A stretch of 64,000 nucleotides of DNA from Diphasiastrum complanatum (lineage: Eukaryota > Streptophyta > Lycopodiopsida > Lycopodiales > Lycopodiaceae): NCBI GenBank assembly GCA_029204225.1, contig CM055097.1, positions 34,598,804 to 34,662,803 of the forward strand. The letters run 5' to 3'. This document shows positions 1 through 11,160 of this stretch, in pieces. Position 1 is the first letter of the stretch; each line of letters begins with the position of its first letter. Made by a program: the position numbers and the translations under genes. The notes under the pieces were generated by a model. The model was not told the origin of the DNA. It worked only from the letters and a program-made list of their open reading frames with translations, and ran no database searches.

Positions 1-1653
1 TTCTTCACTTGGAAGCTCCTCCTCCATCCTACAATGATCCTTGGCATCAAGATGATTAGTAGCATTATCATTCAAATCACAAGCATGTCCTTCATAAAAA
101 ATAACATCCCTACTCACTATCACCTTTCTAGTGATGGGATTGAAGACTCTATAACCTTTGCTATTCTCACCATATCCCACAAAGATGCCTTTGATGGATG
201 TTGCATCATCCTTCCTTCTCTTATCCAAGGATTGGTGTACATAGCAAGTGGATCCAAAAACTTTGAGATCCTTGAGATTGGGCTTCTCTCCAAATAGAGC
301 TTCAAATGGTTTGATTCCTCCAATGGCTTGGTTTGGCAATCTATTGCACAAATAGTTAGCACAAGTTATTGCTTCACCCCAAAATGGTTTGGATAGAGAA
401 GCATCTAGCCTTAAGGCCTTAGCACACTCACAAAGAGATCTATTTCTTCTCTCACTCACTCCATTTTGTTGAGGGGTGTATGGACATGACAACTCCCTCT
501 TTATGCCACTAGAACTACAAAAGTCAATCAACTTATTGGAGATATATTCACCTACATTATCACTCCTTAATACCTTAATCTTGGTACTAAGTTGATTTTC
601 TACCAAAGTCTTGAGCTTTACAAAAGAATCAAACACCATTGATTTGCTAGACAAGAGGTACATCCAACAAAATCTAGAATAGTCATCAATGAAGATTACA
701 TAGTACTTGGCACCACCATTAGACTCATGTGAAAAACTATGAACATCCGAATGGATGAGTTCAAGAGGAGAGTTTGATCTTGATGTAGATCTTGAGAAGG
801 GTAGTTTGTGAGCCTTTGAGAGGCTGCATGCTTCACATCTCTTCCCACACTTTGACAAATGCTTGGGGAGTCCAACTGCAAGCTCCTTTGTAGCCATAGA
901 TTCCATGGCTTTGTAGTTGGGGTGGCCCAACCTTTTGTGCCACAGTTCCACCTTTGATAGCTCCACCTTTGGCAAGTTAACACTCTCCACTGCAATATTA
1001 GCATCAAGCTTAAACAATCTACCTTGATTAAAGCCTTTGGCTATACATTCATCATTTCTAAGGATGGAACAAACTCCATGCTTAAATTGTACATCTAGGC
1101 CATTATCCATTAACTGGCCAACACTAAGCAAATTCTTGGTTAACTTAGGAACATAAAGAACATTATCAAGATTCATCCTTTTGGATGATCCCACATACAA
1201 GGGAATTGTTCCTATTCCACTTATCTTACATTCTTGACTACTTGCAGTATAGATTGATCTATGTAAGTCATTGTAAGAAAGTAAGGTGGAGAATTTGTCC
1301 TTTTGATATGTCATGTGGGAACTTGCCCCACTATCAGTCCAACAAGAATCATTGGTGTTGCTCTTGGATGATGGTGGTTTGTTGGAAACCATCAAGGATG
1401 ACTCTTCATCCTCCTCTTCCTCTTGATGTGCAATGTTGCTTTGTTTGCTCTCTTGTGCTTTCTTCTTCTTGAGACATTCTGATGCAAAATGTCCTTTCTT
1501 TCCACAAGAAAAACATTTGTACTTGGACTTGTCTTTGATCTTGCCCTTTGAGCTTGAATCCTCATCCTCCTCCTTGGTCTCTTTGAAGTGCTTCTTCTTG
1601 CCATTGGTCTTCTTCTTGCTTTTGAATGAGAAATTAGCTTTCTCATCACCATC
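1..1653 (-). CDS. pol: C1 pol: zinc knuckle, protease, integrase (runs off window)
   Basis: This stretch is open in the gag frame for all 551 codons. Domains in order on the minus strand are: a CX2CX4HX4C knuckle (CFSCGKKGHFASEC) near 1510-1469; a protease with W-x-DSGAS, the catalytic Asp at 1333-1335 and a following SHMT; a gag-pre-integrase block LWHKRLGHPN near 940; and an integrase core with a HSDV Asp near 750, a RSDN Asp near 560 and the Glu of NGVSERRN near 445. The C-terminal VFGSTCYVH and GYGENSKGYR blocks follow. All catalytic residues that should be in this part are present. RT and RNase H would lie to the left of the window. Confidence 0.93.
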
Positions 1654-2100
1654 CTACAGAGAAATAGCATTCATTGTCTTGGATTGCAAAGCTAACTCCC
1701 TATTAAGAGACTTGATTCTTAGCACATAATCTTGTGCACTCGCATCACTCCTCTTCATGCTTTGTAGAATCTGACTCCTAAGCATGAGAACCCTCGAAGT
1801 GTTACTAGACTCATAGATAGATTTTAAAGATTCCCAAGCCTCTTTAGCACTCTTACATGATGATACTTCCCTTAAAAGATCATTGCTTACATTCATCTTA
1901 ATACAGTGAAGTGCAAGCCTAGACCTCTTCTTGTATCTCACTAATTCCTGTGCACCTAGAGGTTCAGCTTCATCATATATTAGAAACTTATAAAGATCCT
2001 GGAGCACCATTAGTGACTCCATCCTCACTTTCCAAATAGCATAATTGGTAGAATTTGACCTCTCACTAGCTTCTAGAAGGTAGGCTCCCACTGATCTCAT
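1654..2100 (-). CDS. gag: C1 gag (UBN2-type capsid region), ended by a TAG
   Basis: The 148-residue product has the features of a copia gag of the UBN2 type: an early W in a YAIWKVRMES context, a middle KSAKEAWESLKSIYE block and a late ILQSMKRSDASAQDYV block. Gag forms the capsid of the virus-like particle. The frame ends at TAG (1654-1656) just before the zinc-knuckle part and continues open in the same frame beyond it. The stop is therefore either a point mutation, most simply from CAG, or a deliberate gag/pol boundary. The start at 2100 is the first in-frame ATG after the leader. Confidence 0.85.
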   Translation of the reverse strand: MRSVGAYLLEASERSNSTNYAIWKVRMESLMVLQDLYKFLIYDEAEPLGAQELVRYKKRSRLALHCIKMNVSNDLLREVSSCKSAKEAWESLKSIYESSNTSRVLMLRSQILQSMKRSDASAQDYVLRIKSLNRELALQSKTMNAISL

Positions 2101-2707
2101 CTTACTAGCAAGATTCTACATACAAGATATAGATTTGTTTGGACCTGAAACTCACAAAGGTTTCTAACTTGCAGTGTTTCACTCAAATGTTGACTTCTAA
2201 TCCAACAGATGGATTTGTAATCACAGTTCTATCACTCCCTCACAAGCTGGAATGAAGATAAGATGAGATGAAAACTACACTCAAGCAAATCTTGCCAATC
2301 TTGGCTATTCTTGGACAAAAACTGAGTCTATCTCTCTCATTCACTTTGATGTACTTTCAAGACCTGGTTTCCACTTTAAGAAGGTCTGAAATAAGCCTAG
2401 ATTAATTAGTTTTCTTGAAACAAATTCAAAACTAATCAATGGCAAGTGATCTTGGTAGCTTGCACCAAAAATTACATCAAACTGACACCAGATGAATTTT
2501 CTATGACCTAATGAATATGGGTTATTAAATGCTGGTTCAGAGATTCCCACACGTGTGAATAGTACGGACTTTGATCCTGAAAAAGTTTGGGATCAAATCC
2601 CCTCACCAAAACCTGGATACCAGCTCGCCCTTCCAAATACTAGCTTTTTGCACCAAAACCTACTAAAACTGGATTAGATTCAAACACAAATCAATGGCCT
2701 TGTACTT
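2101..2707 (-). other. Leader of C1 between primer site and gag
   Basis: About 600 bp of untranslated leader between the primer binding site and the gag start. Several short minus-strand ORFs occur (for example 2341-2550) but none resembles a known domain. I see no intact additional gene. Confidence 0.6.
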
Positions 2708-2720
2708 GGCTCTGATACCA
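2708..2720 (-). other. Primer binding site of C1 (initiator tRNA-Met)
   Basis: The minus strand reads TGGTATCAGAGCC directly after the LTR end. This is the standard complement of the 3' end of plant initiator tRNA-Met used by copia elements. It fixes both the orientation and the inner LTR edge. Confidence 0.92.
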
Positions 2721-3345
2721 TGTGAAAAGTACAATACTAAGGACCATAAATGGATCTTTGAATGATCCACAAGGTGATTGTATTCTTGTTAAACAATCTA
2801 TCAGAAACTAGTCATCTAAAAACAAGATCTAGTTTAGCAGCTTGATAGGAAACAAGTAGAGACAATCAAAGCATTGATCAATTAGTATAATCCAACTCCA
2901 CACGTGTGGAAATAAGGCTGTAGTAAGGCCTGTAGACAGTGTTTACAAAGTGCCAAAGGTGGGTTTCATTGGAAAAATAGAGTAATCACCATCCAATGAG
3001 AGGAAACTCGAGTTTCTCCTTGAGGCTCCAAAAAGTTTCTATCTTCTCACTATGGAGAATGGGAATACATAGTAAAACACACTTCCTTTGCAAAGTTAGG
3101 TGAAAATCCAGCATGTAATAAGGAAGTAGACTCCACTTTCTTTCCCTAATGTGAAAACCCTAGCCTAGATCCAAGAGTCATGCTTGGTAGGTGCATGGTA
3201 GGTACAAATCTCATCATAAATCATGGTCTAGATCCTACAAAGTAGGAATCACTACCAAATAGACACAACCACTCCTCTTGACTCGTGGTAACCTTCTTTA
3301 GGTGTGTATGTACAAGTGGAACTTTGGCCATTCAAGTAGCCAACA
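2721..3345 (-). repeat. 5' LTR of copia element C1
   Basis: The boundary next to the primer binding site is exact: position 2721 starts TG on the plus strand, the CA end of a minus-strand LTR. The outer end is placed at 3345, where the minus strand starts TGTTGGCTACTTG, a usual copia LTR start. That gives about 625 bp. The outer boundary is inferred because the partner LTR is outside the window. Confidence 0.72.
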
Positions 3346-4261
3346 AACAATATTGACAAAATGTACAATATTCTACATGGCTAGATTTGCCAATGTAGGC
3401 AATTTTTCACAAACAATGACAACAGAGGTGTGATTCATTCCACAAGAAACTGAAATGCAGTATAACATTATTGAGAAACCGAAAGTTCCTGTCACCCACT
3501 CCTTCAGATTCTTATGAAAATACAGACTACATATACAAGGTTGGCATATCATTGCATTCATTCAAGCCGACAAAGATAGTAGACAACATTTTATTCTACC
3601 ATAATATCTTAGACAAAAGAGAAAACAACAAGCGTTCTACTCCTACTTTCTACCATGTAGAATGACAAATGGATTAGATGGAAATGAGCATGGGCTCTGC
3701 TATATATGTGTTTGGAGAAGCAGGCAGAACGCTTGTAAGATCTGAAACATCGTATTTGCTGAGGCATCCAATGGTTTGATGTCAAGTAGAGAGAGTCCGA
3801 TGTGAAATGATGTCTCTGCCACCTGGAAATAAACATACGTTCTAGAGAAAGTAGTTATGTTGTTTTACTAATATGGTGGGAACTTCACGTCACCGGTTCT
3901 TCAAAAAGTTACCCTTCAATAGCTTAAAGATAGGCTTCAAACTTCATTAGGAAGAAGACGTACATTTTGGCCTTTGTCCAGCCTTGTACAGACCATAAAA
4001 AAGATACATGTCGCCAGTCACCTGCCACGTACATCAGTGTGAATATTGAATGGTCAACTTGAACATTTCTTCGATAGATCAAATATTTGTTTAATGGTCA
4101 AATGTTGTTTGTCTGACAGCCGAATCTGTAAGTTTCTGATAGTTGGTGATAAGTGTCGATAGAGATAGGTTCGATAGAGAGGATGGACACACAACTACAT
4201 TTGAATATCCAATAGCTCGTGTCTGAAAGGGCACTGAAGAACATATAACTATGGTTGCAGA
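3346..4261. other. No recognisable gene
   Basis: About 0.9 kb beyond the outer LTR edge of C1. Short ORFs on both strands (for example 3471-3665 and 3609-3836) show no domain-like sequence. I see no RNA gene, LTR or array in it. Confidence 0.5.
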
Positions 4262-4399
4262 CTTGTCTGCTTGGATTCGAATAAAATTTTGTCTGCCTGG
4301 ATTAGAATAGAATTTTGTCTGCCTGAATTAGAATATAATTTTGTCTGTCTAGATTCGAATAGAATTCTGTCTGCTTGGATTAGAATAGAATTCTGTCTG
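4262..4399. repeat. 26-bp tandem repeat, about five copies
   Basis: Consecutive units read like AATTTTGTCTGCCTGGATTA followed by GAATAG, with one or a few substitutions per copy. The period is 26 bp and the array ends with a partial copy near 4399. It is not in an open reading frame. Confidence 0.85.
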
Positions 4400-7300
4400 G
4401 CTAATGAGAGAATCAAAGGCACATTTTCGATGACTTAAAGTTCGAACCATACTCCTTTGCTAGTGGGCTTTGAATAACACCAGGGCCGTGAACAAATTCA
4501 AATATAAATAGAAGTTTGACCTTGAAGCTAGGTCAATTAGAGACCTTAGAATAAGACAACCCTACATAACTTAGAAGAGTGCCTATAAATATATCTTTTG
4601 CAACTTAGACAAAAAGCTTTAGATCTTTTTTCACAATTAAATGGCCTCCACCCATGTAATTAGCACAACGTTGGAACTTAGAATAATAGCTTGCTATCTT
4701 TGAATGCTCGACAAAAGTATCCCTTAAGCTTAGGAATGAACTCGACATAGAGTGTCGATAAGCCGAAAAAAGTGCCTCCAAAAATATATAAAGGCCTTCA
4801 GTAATAAAAATGCCCATATCCAATACCATGTATGCAATGTCTTGATCTTAGAGTTGGGCTTTAATTAAGCCTTGCCAACATAAACCAACAACTTGACACA
4901 GTACCACAGTACATAATATCAAAAATAGGTAAAAACTCAGCTAGGCGTTGCATCAAATAACCACATTTCTGACTTTTCTATAAAAATGTCGATATAATAG
5001 ATAAATGACATAAACAAAGTACCACATAACCTCCCCCTCAATTGTGCAGGAGCCTCACAAACATTTGTCAATAGGAACTGAACTTCAAACTTCCAAGTGA
5101 CAACTGGCAACCCTATAGCCTTAGTCAGACCATTCGATAGTCAGCATCAGAAATATATGTAGGCAAATTCCTTAGAATGGACAACACCAAGAAATATATC
5201 GTCATAGACTGGATCGGCACCATAGTACAATCTTGAAACAGTACCATTTAAAACCAATAAACAACTTATAAACAACAATTTCATGGAAAAATTCTTCAAC
5301 TTTGTTTTTTTAAAATCTAAAACTTAATCTTAAATGGTGTTATTGGATTCCAAACATAAACATCTATCAATGATTAGATAGCACATTGCACAAAAAATGC
5401 AATAAATAACTAAAATATCAATTCATTGAAGCTATGTTCTAATACCTTTTTCTTTGGGAAACAATAATCTCTTAGTTACATAAAATCTTGCAAATTGATT
5501 TAATACTAAGCTATGACGTGTCTATCTGCACACACTCATAAAGTATATTATTTTGGATAAATAGGTCCTCCTCTACACTATTTAAACAAAAATATTTTCT
5601 TATTTTTAAAGGGTATGCACATCCCATATTCTAAGAAAATATGTTTATGCATTTACTAATAATCATTGGCTCATATTTTTTTAAGATACATGTATGTATG
5701 AACTCTATACTTAAGAAGATATGATAAAGGAGCCAATTATCTTATTTAAACCATGCTTGTAGTCACTCTTTGCATGTCTCAAAGTTGAAATTGTTTTACA
5801 AAATTGTTTCTATGATCATATATAGGGTTACTGAATTAAATGATAGTTCTAGGTCCTTAGTCCATTTCACTCTAGACTATATGCCTCAAATGACATAATA
5901 AGGCAACATCATGCTACTACTATAGAAAATAGCACAATAGCTAAAAATTACTTCTATTAGCACTTACAAGTTAAAAGAAAGAAGAAGGTGAGATGCAGGA
6001 CATCACATCATAACATGTACATTTCAAAATAGGATGACAAAGACATCAAATTCTTGGAATTCACAAATGTGTTTGCTCTAATACACAAATATATAGTTTT
6101 ATCTATAGGTGGATGAATCAAGCTTATTTTGACTTTTGTAATTGGCAAGTCCTTTAATCTTTATTCTTTCTTTAGAGCATCTACTTTACAAAAGTGGAAT
6201 TGCTTTTTTTGATACGAATGTACATCATGTACAACTCTCTACATATGTCATACAAATGGATTAAAGCTAGTCCAATTTATATTTGAATAACCTAATTTCA
6301 CTATGAAAGTGCAATCTAAAACTAAAAAACCTTTTTGTGCACACACACACACACACACACACACATACTTTATAATCTTTATGAAATTATCACAGAAAAT
6401 ATCCACAAAAAATTTCTAATAAATTTTTTAGCCTTTTGTACCTTGATGCTCATAATATTCTCGATAATGCTATCTAGATCTTTATCATGTGTTTTGCTAC
6501 TAGACTCTAGCCTTGTTGCTCATGCCACTTTCAAAGAAGGAAAAGTATTCAATTTCCACACAAATAAACAACATATTGATTGCAACAAGACATTTCATAG
6601 GATCATATTCCACACATTTGTCCAAAACTTTATTCCATAAAATACTATATATGAACTTTGACTCTTATCACTTATTGGAGGATTCAAAATGAATTTTTCA
6701 TTTAGATAAACAATGTAGTAGTTGGAAGATGATTCAATCAACTCATTTTCATCATTATGAATTTGGTTTTAGTTTTTATCAAGAACTTCAGTTTTTGGTG
6801 TTACATTGAATGTGGTTACCACTAAACATGAGAGTTATCATAAGAACATTATTGTGAGCATGCACACCAAGTCCACATGTAGCTTCTTGAAATTAATAAG
6901 TCTTACTTTATCCAGTTTTGCTACTATCGATCTAGCATAAAAGCTTGACTATTTACAATACTCTTTATGTGATCGCAAAACTTTCCATTAAACTAATCGG
7001 TAGAGTTGATAAAAAGATATCTAGTAGTAGACTATATAGCTCAATAACTTCATGAATTTGACCTAGGCAAATTTGAGTTGCTATAAATATTTCTATAAAA
7101 ATTTAAAATAGAATTCTTTTTTATAATAATGTTACTTTGTGTTGATATTGAAAAATATTAAAAAGTTAAAAAATAGATAATCATGCAAAATGTACTATTA
7201 TTTAGTTTATTTCATGCAAAAATCTGAAGATATTATGATTTACTTGATATCGTGCAATTTTTTACACATAGTTACTTGCTTATCAAGGCCTTGTGGCCAA

Positions 7301-7646
7301 TGTCTTATGCTTCGTTAGTAATAATTGTATTATCATGTGTATGTGATATTTTTTTGAATTCTTAGTATAACATGGGAAATGAAACTCGTAAAAATAACTT
7401 GATGCTTTCCAAATGATACTTTTCGGCATTGAATATAGGAGAATTTGATGGTCTTGTATATGTCAACATCACTTCAAGACTTTTCAAAATAACTAAATTA
7501 TCACACACTAGGCAATTTTTAGCTTGTTGAAATTTATAAAGAAGATAAATTAAGAGTATAGAGTTTCATCTAATCATTGATCTTTTTTATGTAAGAGTAA
7601 ATTATCAAAATTATAAAAGAGAATTTTGAATTTTATCATGTTCTTC
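4400..7646. other. AT-rich stretch with no recognisable gene
   Basis: Over 3 kb of AT-rich DNA without any ORF I can assign. The 101-codon ORF at 6335-6640 begins in a CA microsatellite and has no recognisable domain. Nothing else stands out. Confidence 0.5.
6340..6365. repeat. (CA)n microsatellite
   Basis: An uninterrupted run of CA dinucleotides, about 13 units. Confidence 0.95.
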
Positions 7647-8060
7647 TTAAATTGGATGATAAAATTTTGGGTTTTGAATACCAAATACTAATTTTTTTAA
7701 ATCAAATAACAAGATAAAAATATACCCAAAAGCATAAGACAATGCAATTGGACACCTATTGCAAAGAAAATTAGCACATATAAAGGCTTTATCCCAAAAA
7801 GATTTAGAAAGAATAGCATTCAACTTTAGGGCTTTGGCTCCCTGACATAAAGTTTGACTCTTTTTCTTGGCCATTCTATTTTGTTGTGGTGTCCCTATGC
7901 TTGAAAGCTCTCTCTTGGTCCCATGTGTCACCTACATTATTCAAACTCGAGCATTTGATCCTAATTTTGAATCAATTTTCCATTACATCCTTGAACTTGA
8001 CAAACACATCAAAGACTTCATTCTTACCGTTTAGAAGATAAATCCAAGTAAACATGGTGA
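7647..8060 (-). pseudogene. Ty1/copia integrase remnant (C4)
   Basis: On the minus strand a weathered copia integrase is readable. Near 8060-7980 it has a FTWIYLLNGKNEVFDVF block, then near 7890 a GTPQQN block with the usual Glu region changed to RMAKKKSQ, then ANFLCNRCP near 7760. The frame is broken by substitutions and a small gap near 7930. No LTR is recognisable around it. Confidence 0.8.
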
Positions 8061-8797
8061 ACACAAAAAGAGAATGACATGGAGACCCATTTTTTTTATT
8101 TTTAAATCTTTTTAAAAAATTGTCAACATTCAAAGTGCTTTACAAAAATATTGTAGTACTCAAGAAATATCTCATTTTGTCAGCAATTCTAATCATGCTA
8201 AACAAATTGATTAATAAAATTATCATTAACATTATAAAGTCAGTACATATCTAGAATAAATCAATTTAACACAAAATTATTAGGCATAAAAAATTATTTA
8301 TACTTCTTTAAAACATTATTCTACTACAAATATTTTAACTTATTGAAATGAAAGTGTAAATTAAAAGTTTTTGCATATTCGAAGAAGGTCTGCTTGTCAA
8401 AGTAATCATTGTCGACTAAAATCTAAAAGAGCTATATTTAGTCAAAAATCTAGAGCCTTCTAACAATATAGAACTAGCTCAGTTAAATGAACAACCTAAA
8501 GTCAAAGCAAATATTGGGAGTCAAAATATTCCTATACCTTCTCAACCTATTCAAAAACCACAAGTGGTACGTGATCAATTTACAAATTAGACCCAAAACA
8601 AAATAAATAAATACATGAGGGACTTGAAATTTGCACCAATATTAATAACCCGTCAAAATCAGTTGTTTACAAGACCCGAGATTCAAAAGGTACGAAGTAT
8701 TATTTGTTGTTCATCCTCTTGCTTACAAAATTGAGCATCAAGAAAATTGAGAAATCGAGATCCAATTTTTTTTATGAAATGAAGATGAAAAGAATTA
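8061..8797. other. Spacer with a short coding-like stretch of unknown origin
   Basis: Between the copia remnant and G0. On the plus strand a frame of about 90 codons (roughly 8424-8700) is open except for one TAG at 8588-8590. It has a Pro/Gln-rich part followed by a KINKYMRDLKFAP stretch. It looks translated but I do not recognise it; it may be a retroelement linker or gag piece. Confidence 0.3.
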
Positions 8798-10067
8798 CTA
8801 TAAGTGTGTAATGTTCCCAATCAGATCTACTAGCTTTGATTGTTTTCGTGATATTGCTACACATGATCTTATTGGATGATTTAGCTTGGCCATTACCATG
8901 AGAATACACAATGTGCTGAACCAATGGATCACAAAAAATTCTTCCAATAAGACCTTGATTGTCTCATTAACGAAATGGCTTCCATGATTATTGACTATCT
9001 CAACCGAGCATCTGAAGCGCACAATGATATTTTCATATAAGGACTTGGTAGTAGTCATGGCATCTTCTTATTGTTGGGTGAATAGACCAATATAGTCCAA
9101 TCCCCACTTCTCGAATGATGCATGAGCCATGACCGGGTGTAGAAAATCAAAATTAGTCCTTGTGAATCTCTTAGCTATAGAATCTTGCGAACAGTAATGT
9201 CTAATGCAAAATGACCACCACCCATGCCTTCATGTGATATTAATATAATCTGGGTGGTTTCATGTGGAAGAACACACATTCTGAAGACATCATTGGGTCC
9301 TCATCGATACAATTGGTCGGCAATTAGCTGGTCAAGTCGAGAGTACTAACTTCCGTTGTTCCGCCTTGAGTAAGAATTTGTCTGGCGGGCCCCATATTAA
9401 ATATTCAACTATATCCGCGCCCCAATCCGATACTATGTCAACATAAAGTAAGACAGCATCCAATAGCTCATCATCAGGTTGGATTGCAGTCTCCTATTCC
9501 TTGATTTGTGACACATGATCTACCATGTAGTGCTTTTCCTTCCATATAATGATTCTAAAATCATACTTTAGCAACAGGAGTAACCATTGAGTGATTCTTC
9601 CGGTGTTGCAAGTCTTCTTCACTAGGTATAGCAAGGGCTGATGGTCCATATAAAAAACAAACTGGGGTGGCCATCAAATATTGTTGAAATTTCTTGACCA
9701 CAAAAGTCATTGTGAGTGCTTCCGGTTCCGTGGTTGAATAGTTCATTTCCGCATCGTTGAGTTGCCGGCTAGCAAAACAGGTTGGAAAATTTTTTTTGCA
9801 TTCACTTGGCTGGGTCAAGACTGTTCCAACAGCATACTTCGATGCGTCCGTATGCACATGAAACTCAATAGTCCAATTGGGCAGTTGTAGAATTGGTGTT
9901 GAGACCAATGCATCTTTAAGATTTTGGAAAGCCTATAAGGCTTCCTCTGTCCAATATGGATCGGTGGTAAGTTTGTAGATTGGCCTGGCTAACTCCCCAA
10001 AATCTAAAATGAAAATTCGATAATAGTTAGCATGGCCCATGAAGATCTAGACCTCATGAATTGTCCC
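8798..10067 (-). pseudogene. Gypsy element G0, 3' part: RT end, RNase H, integrase
   Basis: On the minus strand the end of RT (MGHANYYRIF, ARPIYKLT) lies near 10040-9975. RNase H (HVHTDASKYAVGTVL, then TTEPEAL) spans about 9870-9690. The integrase zinc region (SHEGMGGGHFALD) is near 9240-9200, and an integrase core block ENIIVRF..VEIV..HGSHFVN is near 9030-8950. The core motif that should read SDRG reads NNHG, so a catalytic Asp is lost. Stops and frameshifts interrupt it throughout. It continues at 18385 because G1 inserted into it. Confidence 0.9.
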
Positions 10068-10824
10068 TGTTGGAGGGTTTACGGATCCCAAGGCAACCCT
10101 AACCGTAGTTAATAAGTGAGAGGGATTTGGCACCCTGTGTGTGTAAGTCCAACCCGATGATCACATAGTTATCTGATTAATTAGAATGTTAATAAAAGGA
10201 CTTTAGGCCTTTTTGTGGGACTTTTAATGTCGCAGGGCCTAAATGTCAAGTTAGTGAATAAAGTTGGATTTCCCTCCAATTTTGATGGTTCCCACACTTT
10301 TTTAAATTTGAATAAAAAGAGAGGCAACACTGGACCAATAGGATTCAGAGGCCAGGGTCCTCCTCTCTACTATAAAAAGGGACCAACTCGAGTTGCTGCT
10401 CATGTTCATTTCCTCATTTCAATAAAGCAGATTGGTTCTCTTTAGAAATGGATTGATGAATGTCCTTGCTTTTCCTCTCTTTTTCTCCATTTCTCATGCT
10501 TTCTTTGGATTTTGCTAATTGTTGGATCTGATCATTATTGGGATTGCTATTTCTTATGCTTTTTGTGAGAGAGAAAGGGAGAGAGAGAAGAGTAAACTTC
10601 TATCATTGTTGTGGATTTAGGGTTAATGGAAGTCGGGTTAATGGATGTAGTGTTAATGCTTAGTGTTAATGGATGTTAGTGTTAGATCCTCCATTCATGT
10701 TGAAATCTGAACTATACTATCGCTCTCATGGGAACGAACCTACGCGTGACAACTAACTCCGTCTCTTTGATGCTAGATTGACTAGATCTTGGATTCAGGT
10801 TAGCAAGGAAAGAAACCCACTACA
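10068..10824 (+). repeat. 5' LTR of G1
   Basis: It begins TGTTGGAGGG and ends CCCACTACA, four bases before the primer site. It matches 17637-18384 over its whole length. A 15-bp segment in the tail (near 10625-10640) is absent from the 3' copy, and the 3' copy has a few extra bases near 17920. Confidence 0.95.
10333..10426 (+). promoter_or_regulatory. Core promoter and polyadenylation signal in the G1 LTR
   Basis: A CCAAT motif (about 10334) and a TATA box TATAAAAAG (10371-10379) are followed 42 bp later by AATAAA (10421-10426). The same arrangement is in the 3' LTR (TATA 17945-17953, AATAAA 17995-18000). This places the transcription start about 30 bp after the TATA box. The assignment rests on motif and position only. 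Confidence 0.7.
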
Positions 10825-10828
10825 ATTT

Positions 10829-10846
10829 TGGCACCGTTGCCGGGGA
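10829..10846 (+). other. Primer binding site of G1 (tRNA-Asp type)
   Basis: The sequence TGGCACCGTTGCCGGGGA matches the complement of the 3' end of plant tRNA-Asp except for one base (A where G is expected in position 5). This primer is common among plant gypsy elements. Confidence 0.85.
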
Positions 10847-11160
10847 GCTACGCCAATGTTTTAGTTTGCAGCATGTTTGGCTGATGGTTAGCTTGCATTA
10901 GGCATCTTGTCGTGGCATGAATAATGTTAAAACTGCATTGTAGGGATAGTTTGGGATTGATTTTGCTAGATTTTGAGTGGATTTGCTTGTTTGAAACCTA
11001 ATCTGATTATTAAATAGGGAAAGCTATTTAGATCACTAATCTTAAGATCCATTTGGATCTGAGATATGAGAGAAAATAACAAAAATCGGTCAAATCTGTC
11101 AAATTTGGTCAAAAAGAGACAAAAAGCGTCATTTTTTATCCCAAAATAGCACCCTTCAAG
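10847..11160 (+). other. Residual leader of G1 with the gag deletion scar
   Basis: Positions about 10930-11125 match the leader of G2 (minus strand, about 49950-49740). The sequence then switches at about 11130-11150 to the stretch that precedes the protease ORF in G2 (near 47115). Everything between, including gag with its zinc knuckles, is missing. Confidence 0.8.

Larger units (their letters stand above)
1..3345 (-). mobile_element. Ty1/copia retrotransposon C1, 5' half
   Basis: On the minus strand the order is LTR (3345-2721), primer binding site, leader, gag, CCHC knuckle, protease, gag-pre-integrase domain and integrase, running off the window at position 1. This order is diagnostic of Ty1/copia. 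The reading frame is open from 2100 to 1 with one interruption, a TAG at 1654-1656. RT, RNase H and the 3' LTR lie outside the window. It is the best preserved element here and may be young; the second LTR is needed to judge its age. Confidence 0.93.
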
